Origin: Halorubrum trapanicum
GTDB lineage: Archaea; Halobacteriota; Halobacteria; Halobacteriales; Haloferacaceae
Assembly: GCF_017873555.1 (NCBI RefSeq)
Contig: NZ_JAGGKE010000001.1
Coordinates: 372,001-436,000, forward strand
Direction: 5' to 3'
DNA length: 64,000 bases
The translations under genes were made by a program, and so were the position numbers. Shown here piece by piece: positions 8,530-17,760 of this stretch. Each line of letters begins with the position of its first letter. Position 1 is the first letter of the stretch. Under the pieces are notes generated by a model, which was not told the origin of the DNA, did no database searches, and was given only the letters and a program-made list of their open reading frames with translations.

Positions 8530-8943
8530 ATGAACTCCGAACCCGGCGATCCGGCGGCGGTCGAGCGGGCGGTGACCGAGCGGACGGACGCGCCGACGGG
8601 CGGGGAGACCGTCTCCCTCGACGTCCGCGAACTGGGGCCGCCGAAACCCCTTCGCGAGACGCTCGAACGCGTGGAGACGCTCGGCGACGACGACGTCTTG
8701 GTCCAGTACAACGACCGCACGCCGCAGTTCCTCTTCCCGCGACTCGACGACCGCGGGTTCGCGTACGCCGCGGTCGAGACCGACGCGACCGACGCGGTCG
8801 TCACCGCGATCTGGCCGGCGGACGGCGAGAGGGGCGTTTCGGACGAGCGGGCAAGCGAGGGTGACGCGGCCGCGAGCGACGGGTCGCTCCCCGGCGGTCC
8901 GGGAGCGACCGATCAGGTCCCCGGAAGCGCGTCGAACTCCTGA
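8530..8943 (+). CDS. DUF2249 domain protein
   Basis: The 137-residue protein has one DUF2249 domain at residues about 25-105 (TVSLDVRELGPPKPLRETLE, then LVQYNDRTPQFLFPRLDDRG) and a low-complexity acidic tail. The family is small, often clusters with denitrification and radical SAM genes in haloarchaea, and has no established reaction. It shares the locus palindrome and lies 90 bases upstream of the radical SAM gene. The ATG at 8530 is preferred because the longer frame would run through the operator. Confidence 0.85.
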   Translation: MNSEPGDPAAVERAVTERTDAPTGGETVSLDVRELGPPKPLRETLERVETLGDDDVLVQYNDRTPQFLFPRLDDRGFAYAAVETDATDAVVTAIWPADGERGVSDERASEGDAAASDGSLPGGPGATDQVPGSASNS

Positions 8944-8978
8944 TCCGGTCGGTCGAGTCTCGCGCTTTGAGAGCCGAG

Positions 8979-8990
8979 GGAACACGTTCG
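8979..8990. promoter_or_regulatory. 12-bp palindrome GGAACACGTTCG (site 5)
   Basis: This site lies 43 bases before the ATG of the radical SAM gene. It matches the other four sites, with GGAAC and GTTCG half-sites around AC. It places the radical SAM protein in the same presumed regulon. Confidence 0.65.
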
Positions 8991-9033
8991 GGGATGCCCC
9001 CAAACGGATCCGGATCGTAGCCGACAGTAACCG

Positions 9034-10140
9034 ATGTTCGACGACCTCGACACCGACCGGCGGCCGCTGGTCCTCGTCTGGGAGGTCACGCAGGCCTGCG
9101 GGTTAGCGTGTCGGCACTGTCGGGCCGACGCGCAGCCGCGGCGGCATCCCGACGAGCTGACGACCGCGGAGGGGAAGCGACTGCTGGCGGACGCCGCCGA
9201 GTTCGGCGACGGCCAGCTGGTCGTCCTCTCCGGGGGCGACCCGCTCGCGCGCGACGACCTCACGGAGCTGGTCGCGCACGGCGACGACCTGGGTCTCCGG
9301 ATGACGATCACGCCGAGCGGGACGCGGTCGCTCACGCCCGAGCGCGTCCGCGACCTCGGCGACGCCGGAATCGCGCGGATGGCGCTCAGCCTCGACGGCT
9401 CGACCCGCGAGCGCCACGACGCGTTCCGCGGCGAGGAGAGCTTCGACGACACGGTCGCGGCCGCGCGCGCCGCCCGCGACGCCGGGATCCCGCTCCAGGT
9501 CAACACCACCGTCTGCGCCGACACGGTCGAGGACCTCCCCGCGATCCGCGACCGCGTCCGCGACCTCGGCGCCGTCCTCTGGAGCGTCTTCTTCCTCGTC
9601 CCCGTGGGTCGCGGCCGCGTCCTCGACCCCGTCTCGCCCGAGCGCGCCGAGGGTGCGATGGCGTGGCTCCACGAGGTGTCCGACGAGGAGCGCTTCGGCG
9701 TCAAGACAACCGAGGCGCCGTTCTACCGCCGCGTCGGAATCCAGCGGGCGGAGGCGGGCGAGACGGACGGCGCCGCGCAGCGGCGGGGCGGGATCACGGC
9801 CGGGCGCGGCTTCGCCTTCGTCAGCCACACCGGCGAGGTGTTCCCGTCCGGCTTCCTGCCCGAGTCCGCCGGCGACGTGCGCGAGCGGTCGGTCGTCGAC
9901 GTCTACCGGAACTCGGACCTCTTCGAGTCCCTCCGCGACCCCGACGGCTTCTCGGGGAAGTGCGGCGCCTGCGAGTTTCGCCACGTCTGCGGCGGGAGCC
10001 GCTCGCGGGCGTACGCCGCCACGGGCGACCCGACCGGCAGCGACCCGCTCTGTCCGTACGTCCCCGAGGGGTACGACGGGCCGCTTCCGGAGCGACAGCA
10101 AGCCACCGAGGGAAGCGAACGCTCCGAACCGGCGGACTGA
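9034..10140 (+). CDS. Radical SAM/SPASM protein, NirJ/AhbD-like
   Basis: The 368-residue protein has the radical SAM cluster motif CGLACRHC (Cys22, Cys26, Cys29), the GGDPL SAM-binding loop, and a C-terminal SPASM-like cysteine region (KCGACEFRHVCGG, later PLCPY) for extra iron-sulfur clusters. The closest family I recall is TIGR04053, related to the heme-pathway enzymes NirJ and AhbD, which modify porphyrin side chains. The place in the denitrification locus, next to DUF2249 and under the shared palindrome, suggests heme or cofactor maturation for anaerobic respiration, but the substrate is not shown. Confidence 0.88.
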   Translation: MFDDLDTDRRPLVLVWEVTQACGLACRHCRADAQPRRHPDELTTAEGKRLLADAAEFGDGQLVVLSGGDPLARDDLTELVAHGDDLGLRMTITPSGTRSLTPERVRDLGDAGIARMALSLDGSTRERHDAFRGEESFDDTVAAARAARDAGIPLQVNTTVCADTVEDLPAIRDRVRDLGAVLWSVFFLVPVGRGRVLDPVSPERAEGAMAWLHEVSDEERFGVKTTEAPFYRRVGIQRAEAGETDGAAQRRGGITAGRGFAFVSHTGEVFPSGFLPESAGDVRERSVVDVYRNSDLFESLRDPDGFSGKCGACEFRHVCGGSRSRAYAATGDPTGSDPLCPYVPEGYDGPLPERQQATEGSERSEPAD

Positions 10141-10154
10141 GGCCGGAAAACGGG

Positions 10155-11525
10155 TCAGGCGTACGCCTCGAACTCCTCGCCGAACGCGAGGAAGTAGCCC
10201 GTGCCGACGACGCCGATAACGGCCGCGACGGTGAACGCGACTTCGGGGCTGACGAAGTCCCACAGGTACCCGCCGACGGCCGCGCTCGGGATCACGATCG
10301 TGTTCCGGAGCAGGTAGTACGTCCCGGTGACGCGGCCGCCGGCTCCTCGCTCCGCCGGGCCGACGATCAGCGCCTTGTGCGACGGCAGCCCGGCGAACCG
10401 CAGCCCGGAGAACGCGAAGACGGCGACCATCACGGCCCAGAGCGGCAGCGCCGACCCCGCGAGCGCCGGCGCGTAGATCAGCACGACGGGGAAGAGGGCG
10501 TACACCGCGAAGCCGACCGCGACGACCGGCTTGAGTCCGACCCGCTCCGCGAGCTTCGAGGCGGGGACCATGATCAGTAAGGCGACGAGCATCTCGACGC
10601 CGAGGAGGTACCCGAAGAACGCCTGCGGCGAGAGGCTCACGTCGTAGGCGAACCCGCCGAGCGCGACGGTCGCGTCCAGCCCGACCTCGAAGAACTGCGT
10701 GACCACCAGCACGAAGAACACGTATACCATCCCGTTCGCGAACCGCACGAGCGTGTCGCCGACGAGCAGCGGGCGGAGCGGTTCGGGCATCTCGCGGAGG
10801 TCCCGCCGGATCTCGTCGAGTCCCGCGAACGAGTCGCCGAAGGAGTCGTCGCTCGCGTCGTAGAGCGCGTGCTGGACGAGCGTCCCGAGGACGCCGAAGA
10901 CGACCGCGACCGCGAGGACGAACCGGAAGCTCACGGTGAACTCCGACCGGAGACCGATGAGGACGGCCGCCAATACCGGCCCGACGAGGAACGCCGTCCG
11001 CCGGAACGTCTCTGTGCTGGCGAACCCCGCGGCCAGCCGCGAGGGGTCGGTCGCCTGCTTGACCACCGCGAACGTCGCGCCCAATCCGAACGACTTCCAC
11101 GCCTGCGCGAGGACCAGCCCGACGAATATCCAGACCCACGGCTCGACGGTGACGCCGCCGACGGTGATCGTGCCGACGCCGGGCGCGACAAGCCAGACGA
11201 GGAAGCCGAGGGTCGACAGCAGTCCGAAGACGGCCAGGGCGTACCGCGACCCGATCCGGTCCGAGACGGCGCCGCCCGGATACGGATAGATCGCCGAGAT
11301 GACGTTGCCGAACGTGCCGAACAGTCCGACGACGAACCCGGACGCTCCGAGCGCGACCATGTACTCCGGGAGGAAGCGGTTCGTCATCTGGAAGCCGAGG
11401 CTGAACGCGAACATCGCGGCCGAGAGGACGAGCACGTCGCGCTCCAGCGCGAAGAACCGACGGAACGCGTCCAGCGGTCCGGATTCCTCCGCCTCGGCGT
11501 CGACACCCCCCCGGTCGTCCGTCAC
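10155..11525 (-). CDS. Major facilitator superfamily transporter
   Basis: The 456-residue protein has about twelve membrane segments with a typical MFS loop between helices 2 and 3 (YPGGAVSDRIGSRYAL), and a central cytoplasmic loop (residues about 215-255) rich in Asp and Glu. It ends 15 bases from the radical SAM gene, tail to tail. The substrate is unknown. Proximity to the denitrification genes makes an N-oxide transporter possible, but no nitrate-transporter signature was recognised. Confidence 0.85.
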   Translation of the reverse strand: MTDDRGGVDAEAEESGPLDAFRRFFALERDVLVLSAAMFAFSLGFQMTNRFLPEYMVALGASGFVVGLFGTFGNVISAIYPYPGGAVSDRIGSRYALAVFGLLSTLGFLVWLVAPGVGTITVGGVTVEPWVWIFVGLVLAQAWKSFGLGATFAVVKQATDPSRLAAGFASTETFRRTAFLVGPVLAAVLIGLRSEFTVSFRFVLAVAVVFGVLGTLVQHALYDASDDSFGDSFAGLDEIRRDLREMPEPLRPLLVGDTLVRFANGMVYVFFVLVVTQFFEVGLDATVALGGFAYDVSLSPQAFFGYLLGVEMLVALLIMVPASKLAERVGLKPVVAVGFAVYALFPVVLIYAPALAGSALPLWAVMVAVFAFSGLRFAGLPSHKALIVGPAERGAGGRVTGTYYLLRNTIVIPSAAVGGYLWDFVSPEVAFTVAAVIGVVGTGYFLAFGEEFEAYA

Positions 11526-11654
11526 GGGTCGTCCCCCGCGGTCGCGGAAGGGTCGTGGTCGTCGACTCCGACGCGGCCACGCGGTGCGGGGACGGGAGCC
11601 ATACGCGTCGTCCGGTTCGCGTCGTCAAAAATCCACGCGGTCGGGCGGGGTGCC

Positions 11655-14546
11655 TCAGTCGTCCCGCGCCTCGGTCTCTCGAACGAGCGCGCGCAGCTCC
11701 TCGATCGAGTACGGGTCGATCCGTTTGCGCGTCCCGTCGGTCGTGTAAAACAGGCTCGCCGTGACCGCCTTGTCGCCGAACCACTCGTCGAGGACGTGGT
11801 AGTAGACGCTGAGCTGCTTTCGGTACTCCGACTGCGCGCGCCGCGTCGAGTCCGTCTTGTAATCGATTATCTCGACCCGATCGGCCGTCACGTGAACGAG
11901 GTCAACGATTCCCGAGACGGTGACGCGGCGGCCGTCGACGTCGATCGGGAGCGTGACCGGCTCCTCGACGTGTCGCTCGCCGGGCAGGTCGTCGAGGAAC
12001 GCGACGATCCGTCGCTCGTGGTCGTTCGACGGCGTCACGTCGTCACCGAGCGCGTACGCCTCGGCGAAGTCGTGGACGCGCGAGCCGAAGTCCATCCCCC
12101 GCGTCTCCGGTTCCGGTTCGGACTCGGGGGCGGTCTCCATCCGTTCGCCGGCCTCCTCGAACACCGACTCGTCCATCAGCGAGTGGGGAGTGTGGCCGAT
12201 CGGGCCGTCCGGCGCCGTCACCGCGAACGGTAGCTCCGCGTCGGCCGGCTCGCCCCGATCGACCGGCTCGACGCTGGCGTCGGTCTCCTCGGTTGCGACC
12301 GGCAGCGCGTCGAGGAACGCGTTCGGCTCCTCGCCGGCCGCGAACACGACGTGGTTCTCCGCGCGAGAGACCGCGACGTAGAGCAGCCGGCGCTCCTCGT
12401 CGTACTCCCGGGGCAGACAGCGCCGGAGGACGTCGTGCCGCCAGTTGTCGTACACGTGGGGGTAGTCCCGCACCTCGGAGTAGCGCTTTCGCAGCCTGAG
12501 TCCGACCGGGTCCCGGTACTCGATGACGCTCGATCCGCCGGCCCGCGGCGGGAACCGCCCCTCGTTCATGTTCGCCATCACGACGACCGGGTACTCCAGC
12601 CCCTTCGCCGTGTGAATCGTCTGGACGGTCACCGCGTCGTCGCCCGCGTTCGCGCTGAGATCGACCGTGGTCCCCGTCTCGACGCCGCGCTCGACGAACC
12701 GGATCAGCTCGCCGCGAGTGGCGGTCGTCGAGTCGTACATCGACTGGATCGTGTGGAGGAGGAGGTCCGCGGTGTCGCCCGTGAACCCGTAGCGGTCGAG
12801 GACGCGGCGCGCGACTGCCCCGACCGACTCCAGCTCGCGGAGCGCGTCGCGGAACGCGACCGAGTCGTCGGGGTACGACTCCGTCTCCAGCGCGCGGGCT
12901 ATCTCGTCGAACGCGTACCCGGCCCGTTCGAGGACGACCGCCCAGCCTCGGTCGGCGTCCGATTCGAGGATCCGGAGCCACGCGAGCAGCAGCTTCGCCG
13001 GATCGGTACGGAACAGCTCGATCCCCCCGTCGTAGGCCATCGGGAAGCCGTACTCGTCGGCGACGTCGAGCAGTTCCCGGCCGTAGTCCCGCGTCCGCGT
13101 GAACACCGCGATGTCACCGTGCTCCGGCGGCCGGGGCTCGCCGTCCTCGCCCTCGACGGCGTAGTCGTCGTCGCCGACGATGTCCTGAATCTTCGAGAGG
13201 ACGGCCTCGTGCTCGTCCTCGTGTCGGATCCCCTCGACGACGGTGTTGTCGAAGGCGGCGTTCGAGGAGAGTTCGACGACCTCGTCGAGCGGGGCGTCGA
13301 CCTCCTCGCCGCTCGCGGCCGGCGTCGCGATGGCCCGCTCGGAGAGGTCGATGACCGACGCCGTCGACCGGTAGTTCTCGCGGAGCTCGATCCGGGTCGG
13401 GTCGGTCCCCGCGAGCGAGACCCGGTCGGCGTCGTCGTTGAGGTCCGCGGCGAACCCCTCGATCCGCTCCTCGAAGTCGAGGATGTTGCGCACGTCGGCG
13501 TACTGGAACGAGTAGATGCTCTGTTTCCAGTCGCCGACGGCACAGAAGTTGTCCGTCCCGGAGAGCAGCAGGGCGAGCTTGAACTGGATCTCGCTCGTGT
13601 CCTGGAACTCGTCGACCATGACGTACTCGAACTGCGCGGCCTCCCGCACGCGCGGGTCCTCGCGCAGGAGCACGAACGCGAACAGCTGGAGGAAGCCGAA
13701 GGTGAGGTAGTTGCGGCGCAGCGCGAACCGGACGTACTCGACGTAAACGTCGTGGACGAACGCCTTGAGGTCCTCGCGGTCCTCGTGGAAGACTTCCCCC
13801 GCGACGTCGTCGTCGAGCCGCTTCGTCCCGCGGCCGCCGCGCAGCTCCGACTTCGACGGCGCGTCCGGGAGGTACGCCTTGTCCCGCCCGAAGCCGCTCA
13901 GGTCCTCGCGCAACGCCGACTGCTTCCGGCCGTCGTTGCGGGGGCGGTTCGCGGCGTCGAACCGCTCTTTGAACGCCTCGAAGTCGCCGTCGAGGTGCGC
14001 CTCGCCGTCTCGATACCACCCGTCGGTCGTGGGGACGATACCCTTCGAGGCGAGCTCCCGTATCAGGTCGAGCAGCTCGCCCGGCTCGGAGAGAACCCGA
14101 TAGAACTCGGCGTGCTCCGGGTGGTCGTCGCGGAAGCCGCCGAAGAACTCGCGGAACCGCTCGGACTCGATCAGCTCGTCGTCCACGACCCGCGTCGAGC
14201 CGGTGATCCGCTCGTCGAGTCCGAGGTGCGTCGGCGCGGCGTAGCCGTGCTCCCGCAGGACGTCGTGACAGTGCGAGTGGAAGGTCCGGATCGGCGCGTC
14301 GGCCAGCTCCCGCAGCCCGTACGCGCTGCGGTCGACGATCCGCTCTTTCATCTCCGTCGCGGCGCTCCGCGTGAACGTCGCCAGCAGCACGTCTTCCGGT
14401 TCGACGTCGGGGCGGTCGACGATCCGCCCGTAGCGACGGGCGATGGCGAACGTCTTCCCCGTCCCCGGACCGGCGTCGACGAGGTACACTCCCTCGGTGC
14501 TCTCGATCAGCTCTCGCTGTCGGTCGTTCGGCGTCGGGTCGGTCAT
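11655..14546 (-). CDS. UvrD/AddA-like helicase with C-terminal PD-(D/E)XK nuclease
   Basis: The 963-residue superfamily 1 helicase has Walker A GPGTGKT (residues 26-32), Walker B with VMVDEFQDTSEIQ, the UvrD-type motif DDAVTVQTIHTAKGLEYPVV, and motif VI RRLLYVAVSRAENHVV. The C-terminus adds a RecB-type nuclease with GIVDLVHV and VEIIDYKTDS (catalytic Asp, Asp, Lys) and a QLSVYYHVL helix. This is the domain order of AddA. It overlaps the next gene upstream by four bases (ATGA), so the two are co-translated and probably form one helicase-nuclease for DNA-end processing in repair or against foreign DNA. A 129-base gap separates it from the MFS gene. Confidence 0.92.
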   Translation of the reverse strand: MTDPTPNDRQRELIESTEGVYLVDAGPGTGKTFAIARRYGRIVDRPDVEPEDVLLATFTRSAATEMKERIVDRSAYGLRELADAPIRTFHSHCHDVLREHGYAAPTHLGLDERITGSTRVVDDELIESERFREFFGGFRDDHPEHAEFYRVLSEPGELLDLIRELASKGIVPTTDGWYRDGEAHLDGDFEAFKERFDAANRPRNDGRKQSALREDLSGFGRDKAYLPDAPSKSELRGGRGTKRLDDDVAGEVFHEDREDLKAFVHDVYVEYVRFALRRNYLTFGFLQLFAFVLLREDPRVREAAQFEYVMVDEFQDTSEIQFKLALLLSGTDNFCAVGDWKQSIYSFQYADVRNILDFEERIEGFAADLNDDADRVSLAGTDPTRIELRENYRSTASVIDLSERAIATPAASGEEVDAPLDEVVELSSNAAFDNTVVEGIRHEDEHEAVLSKIQDIVGDDDYAVEGEDGEPRPPEHGDIAVFTRTRDYGRELLDVADEYGFPMAYDGGIELFRTDPAKLLLAWLRILESDADRGWAVVLERAGYAFDEIARALETESYPDDSVAFRDALRELESVGAVARRVLDRYGFTGDTADLLLHTIQSMYDSTTATRGELIRFVERGVETGTTVDLSANAGDDAVTVQTIHTAKGLEYPVVVMANMNEGRFPPRAGGSSVIEYRDPVGLRLRKRYSEVRDYPHVYDNWRHDVLRRCLPREYDEERRLLYVAVSRAENHVVFAAGEEPNAFLDALPVATEETDASVEPVDRGEPADAELPFAVTAPDGPIGHTPHSLMDESVFEEAGERMETAPESEPEPETRGMDFGSRVHDFAEAYALGDDVTPSNDHERRIVAFLDDLPGERHVEEPVTLPIDVDGRRVTVSGIVDLVHVTADRVEIIDYKTDSTRRAQSEYRKQLSVYYHVLDEWFGDKAVTASLFYTTDGTRKRIDPYSIEELRALVRETEARDD

Positions 14547-17158
14547 CGGTCTCCCTCCAACAGTAGGTCGCGGTTGTCCACGCGCCGGTAGTTCGGCTCG
14601 CCCGTCAGCCCCTCGACCGGGAAGCGCTCCTCCCCGGCCCGCCGGCGGTTCAGCTCGTCGAGGCGCTCGTCGACGAACGATTCGAACGCGTCCAAGTCCT
14701 CGCGGAAGAACGCCCGCTTGCGGACGCCGTTGAGCGCCCGGATCGCCTGGTCAGCGCCCTTCTCGGCGTCGACGCCGTCGGACGTTCCGGCGTCGACGGC
14801 GGCCGTGAACCGCTCGGCGAACGCCGAGTCGCGCAGCTCGTCTCGGTCCGTCGTCTCGGGGAAGGACAGATCCGTCACGGCGTCGACGTAGCCCTGATAG
14901 CCGAGGTCGTCGAACGTCTCTCGGCAGTCCGTGTAGCCGTCGAGCAGCGTCTCGTAGGCGTCCCGAGAGCCGACGTACTCGTCGAACGAGACCGGGTGGT
15001 ACGAGACGGTCGTGAGCGCGTCGTCGAGGTCGGCGTCGCCCGCGACCACGTCGTCAATCGGTTCGAGGAAGTGGAAGAACGTGAACTCCAGCCGCTCGTC
15101 CGGGCGGAGCATCCGGTAGTAGGTCAGGTACAACGCCGCCTGGAAGTTCGGCGCGTCCGCCGGCGGATCGGTCGCCGCGCCCCTGACGACCTGCGTGGGT
15201 CGCTTCTTGCGGCCGCTCTTGTAGTCGAGGAGCTGGGTGGGTGAGCGCACGAGGTCTATCTTGCCCTTGACACCGAGGGAGTCGTCCTCGAACCAGCGCT
15301 CGGTGAGCGGGGAGTCGACCGGCTCGTCGAAGTGGTCCGCGAAGAAGTTGGTCCCCCTCCCCGATGCCGGCGTGAGGAAGTCGTCCGACTCCGGCGCGTT
15401 GTCGTCAAGGTACTCCGCGATCAGCTCCAGCCCGATGCGGTACGTTCGCCGGCGGAGGGTCTCGTCCGAGACCGTGAAGAACGCCTCGGTCTCGCCGAGC
15501 ATGGCGTCGACGAGGTCGTCGATGTCGGCGTCGGCGACGACGCCGGGATGGTTCACGTAGAACTCCGCGAAGTCGTGGAAGAGGTTCCCCTCGACGAACC
15601 GCTCCCGATCCGGCGCGTCGAGGAGCCGCCCGAAGAGGTAGTCCCGCGGGCTGTTGACGTAGCTGTTGAGCGCGGACTGGCTGACCGTCTCGACCGTCTC
15701 GGCGTCGACGCCGAGCGGTCGGCGGTCGAAGCCGACGCCGTTCGAGCGCGGTCGCCGTCGATGCTCGACCGAGTCGAGGTCGCTGAACCGCTCGAACTCC
15801 TCGTCGAGGAGGTCGCCGAAGTACAGGCAGGGCGTGACCGGCTCCCCGCCGGCCGCGTCCCGGACGAGGTAGTACTGCCGGTCGCCGCTCTGAAGCAGGC
15901 GCTGGAAGTCACCGACGTAGCGCTCGAACTGCGTCTCGGTGTCCACCCACGGCCGCTGCGGGGCCGAGTGCGTCCACTCCTCGCCCATCCCGAGGTGGAA
16001 GACCACGGGTCGGTCCACGTAGGCGGAGGACTTCGCGTCGGCGAGGAGGACGCCCTCGTTGTCCCTGTCGACCGGGACCTCGTAGGTCTGGAGGTAGTAG
16101 GCGAGGCGGTCGACTCCACCGGCGGTCACGGGTTCGTCGGCGAGTCCGAGCTCCCGTAGCTCCGCGTCGAAGCGTTCCAGTTCGACGCCGGCCTCGCTCG
16201 CGTACGCGTCGAGCGCGTCCGCGAACGTCCGGTCTTCGATACCGCCACAGAACGTCCGCAGCCACTCGACGCCCGGATCGTCGACCGCCGACAGCCGCCT
16301 GTCGCGGTCGGCCGTCGGAACGTCGACGTCCAGCTGCGCGAGCAGCGGGCGGACGTCGCCGACGGTCGTCTCGGAACCCCCGAAGCCGAGCCGGAGGAGG
16401 TGAACGAACGCCCTGTGGTGCGGGTCGTCGACGAATCCCGGACCGCCGTAAAACGGAATGTCAGCCGCTTCGAGCGCGGACTCGACGAGCGAGGAGTACT
16501 GTCCCCCGCCGTCGAGGACGACAGCGACGCGGTCGGCGTTGCGCGTCGAAACCGCGTCGAGCAGCGCCGTGACGATGTCGGTCGCCGACTCGAACACGTG
16601 GAACGGCGGGTAGTCGAACGCCTCGTCGGTGAACAGATCGACGCGGTCGAACGCGTCCGGGAGAACGCTACGCTCCAAGGCGGTCAGCTGATCGTAGCCG
16701 ACGACGGCGACCGATCGATCGTCGGCCATTCGATCCCCGTCGGTCGTTCGATCCCCGTCGATCGCGTACTCGCTGAGCCGCTTCGACGTCGTTCGGAGGG
16801 TCCGCATGACCTCGACGACTTCGCGGGTCGCGTCGTCGACGTAGGCGTCGTACTCTAAGATCGCGTCGAGACGGCCTTGGTGTTCCCAACACTGGAGCAC
16901 GTTCCCGATGGCGTACGCGATCGCCTTCCAGTCGTGGTCGGTCTCCGCGACCAGTTTGAGGAACGCGTGGCGGTCCTCCGCCTGTTCGCGCCGACCGGCC
17001 GCGAGGCGGCGCGGCGTGGTCGCGAACGTTCCGAAGTGAGGGCGGTCGAGGCGGCGGTTGATCGCGCTCGCGAGCGGGGCGTCGGGAGTGATAACGAGGT
17101 CGTACTCCGCGACCTCCGCGTAGAGTGACTCCGCACGTTTCGCTCTCCGGATAGGCAC
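14543..17158 (-). CDS. AddB-like PD-(D/E)XK nuclease subunit
   Basis: The 871-residue protein has an N-terminal helicase-like region without a convincing Walker A. Its C-terminal nuclease domain has GKIDLV and LLDYKSGRKKR (catalytic Asp, Asp, Lys), then FQAALYLTYY. The order and pairing with the AddA-like gene match AddB of AddAB complexes. I saw no C-terminal cysteine cluster of the kind that binds iron-sulfur in bacterial AddB. A promoter should lie in the 60 bases before the ATG at 17158, where an A-rich run (17183-17190) is visible. Confidence 0.85.
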   Translation of the reverse strand: MPIRRAKRAESLYAEVAEYDLVITPDAPLASAINRRLDRPHFGTFATTPRRLAAGRREQAEDRHAFLKLVAETDHDWKAIAYAIGNVLQCWEHQGRLDAILEYDAYVDDATREVVEVMRTLRTTSKRLSEYAIDGDRTTDGDRMADDRSVAVVGYDQLTALERSVLPDAFDRVDLFTDEAFDYPPFHVFESATDIVTALLDAVSTRNADRVAVVLDGGGQYSSLVESALEAADIPFYGGPGFVDDPHHRAFVHLLRLGFGGSETTVGDVRPLLAQLDVDVPTADRDRRLSAVDDPGVEWLRTFCGGIEDRTFADALDAYASEAGVELERFDAELRELGLADEPVTAGGVDRLAYYLQTYEVPVDRDNEGVLLADAKSSAYVDRPVVFHLGMGEEWTHSAPQRPWVDTETQFERYVGDFQRLLQSGDRQYYLVRDAAGGEPVTPCLYFGDLLDEEFERFSDLDSVEHRRRPRSNGVGFDRRPLGVDAETVETVSQSALNSYVNSPRDYLFGRLLDAPDRERFVEGNLFHDFAEFYVNHPGVVADADIDDLVDAMLGETEAFFTVSDETLRRRTYRIGLELIAEYLDDNAPESDDFLTPASGRGTNFFADHFDEPVDSPLTERWFEDDSLGVKGKIDLVRSPTQLLDYKSGRKKRPTQVVRGAATDPPADAPNFQAALYLTYYRMLRPDERLEFTFFHFLEPIDDVVAGDADLDDALTTVSYHPVSFDEYVGSRDAYETLLDGYTDCRETFDDLGYQGYVDAVTDLSFPETTDRDELRDSAFAERFTAAVDAGTSDGVDAEKGADQAIRALNGVRKRAFFREDLDAFESFVDERLDELNRRRAGEERFPVEGLTGEPNYRRVDNRDLLLEGDR

Positions 17159-17218
17159 GACTACCGGGAACCGGACGAGTCACAAAAAGATAGCGGGGAT
17201 ACCGCTTTGGTCGTCTTA

Positions 17219-17749
17219 CTAGGTGATCTCCTCGATCAACTCGAATCCATTCTTGAACTGAACGCGATCGTCGAACCCGTTTCGTGAGAGTACAGAGACG
17301 ATCCCCTCACCAGCGTCGATATCGGTTGTCACGATACACGCGAACTCTACGTCGCCCGTGTCGAGACGTTCCGCCGCAACTGCCGCGAGTGCGGTATCTG
17401 CCTTCTCAATCTGATCCTCCCGTCGGTTCGACGACCGTGCGATAAACGTCCGCACGTCGTCCATCACCTGCGACACGGTACTGTTCGTGTAGTCCGGTTC
17501 TTCAGCGACCGCCACCCACCCCGCGTCGATCGCGCTGTTGATCGGGGTCTGGCCCGGTGTACTCCGCTCCGGTGCGCCGCCGAGTTCATCGTACACGCGC
17601 TGTGGAATCACCAACGTGATGTCGTTCCGTCGGGCGAACTGCTCCAGCGCGGTGTACTTGTTGTTCTGCTGGCGGCCACAGGCGACGAACAACCCGGTAT
17701 CCGCGACCCAGAGGACGTCCGCCCGATTCGGAGCGAATTCTTCACTCAT
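17219..17749 (-). CDS. PIN-fold protein, probable nuclease
   Basis: The 176-residue protein opens with LWVADTGLFVACG, has a Glu in IPQRVYDELGG and closes with CIVTTDIDAGEG, the spacing of acidic residues expected of a PIN domain (PINc/VapC-like RNase). It is longer than ordinary VapC toxins (about 130 residues). It starts 11 bases after the stop of the HTH gene, so the two form an operon. The DNA is less GC-rich than its neighbours, a hint of transfer. It could be a toxin or an RNA-processing enzyme. Confidence 0.72.
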   Translation of the reverse strand: MSEEFAPNRADVLWVADTGLFVACGRQQNNKYTALEQFARRNDITLVIPQRVYDELGGAPERSTPGQTPINSAIDAGWVAVAEEPDYTNSTVSQVMDDVRTFIARSSNRREDQIEKADTALAAVAAERLDTGDVEFACIVTTDIDAGEGIVSVLSRNGFDDRVQFKNGFELIEEIT

Positions 17750-17760
17750 CGCTGCTGCCG

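Noticed and set aside
10155-11525. Naming the MFS gene a nitrate/nitrite transporter
   Set aside because: It adjoins the denitrification locus but lacks a recognisable NarK signature and is convergent with it, without a locus palindrome at its start.
12351-14591. A 746-codon open frame opposite the AddA-like helicase gene
   Set aside because: It is antisense to a gene with clear helicase and nuclease motifs. Long antisense frames are expected in GC-rich haloarchaeal DNA, and its Val/Arg-rich composition matches no family.
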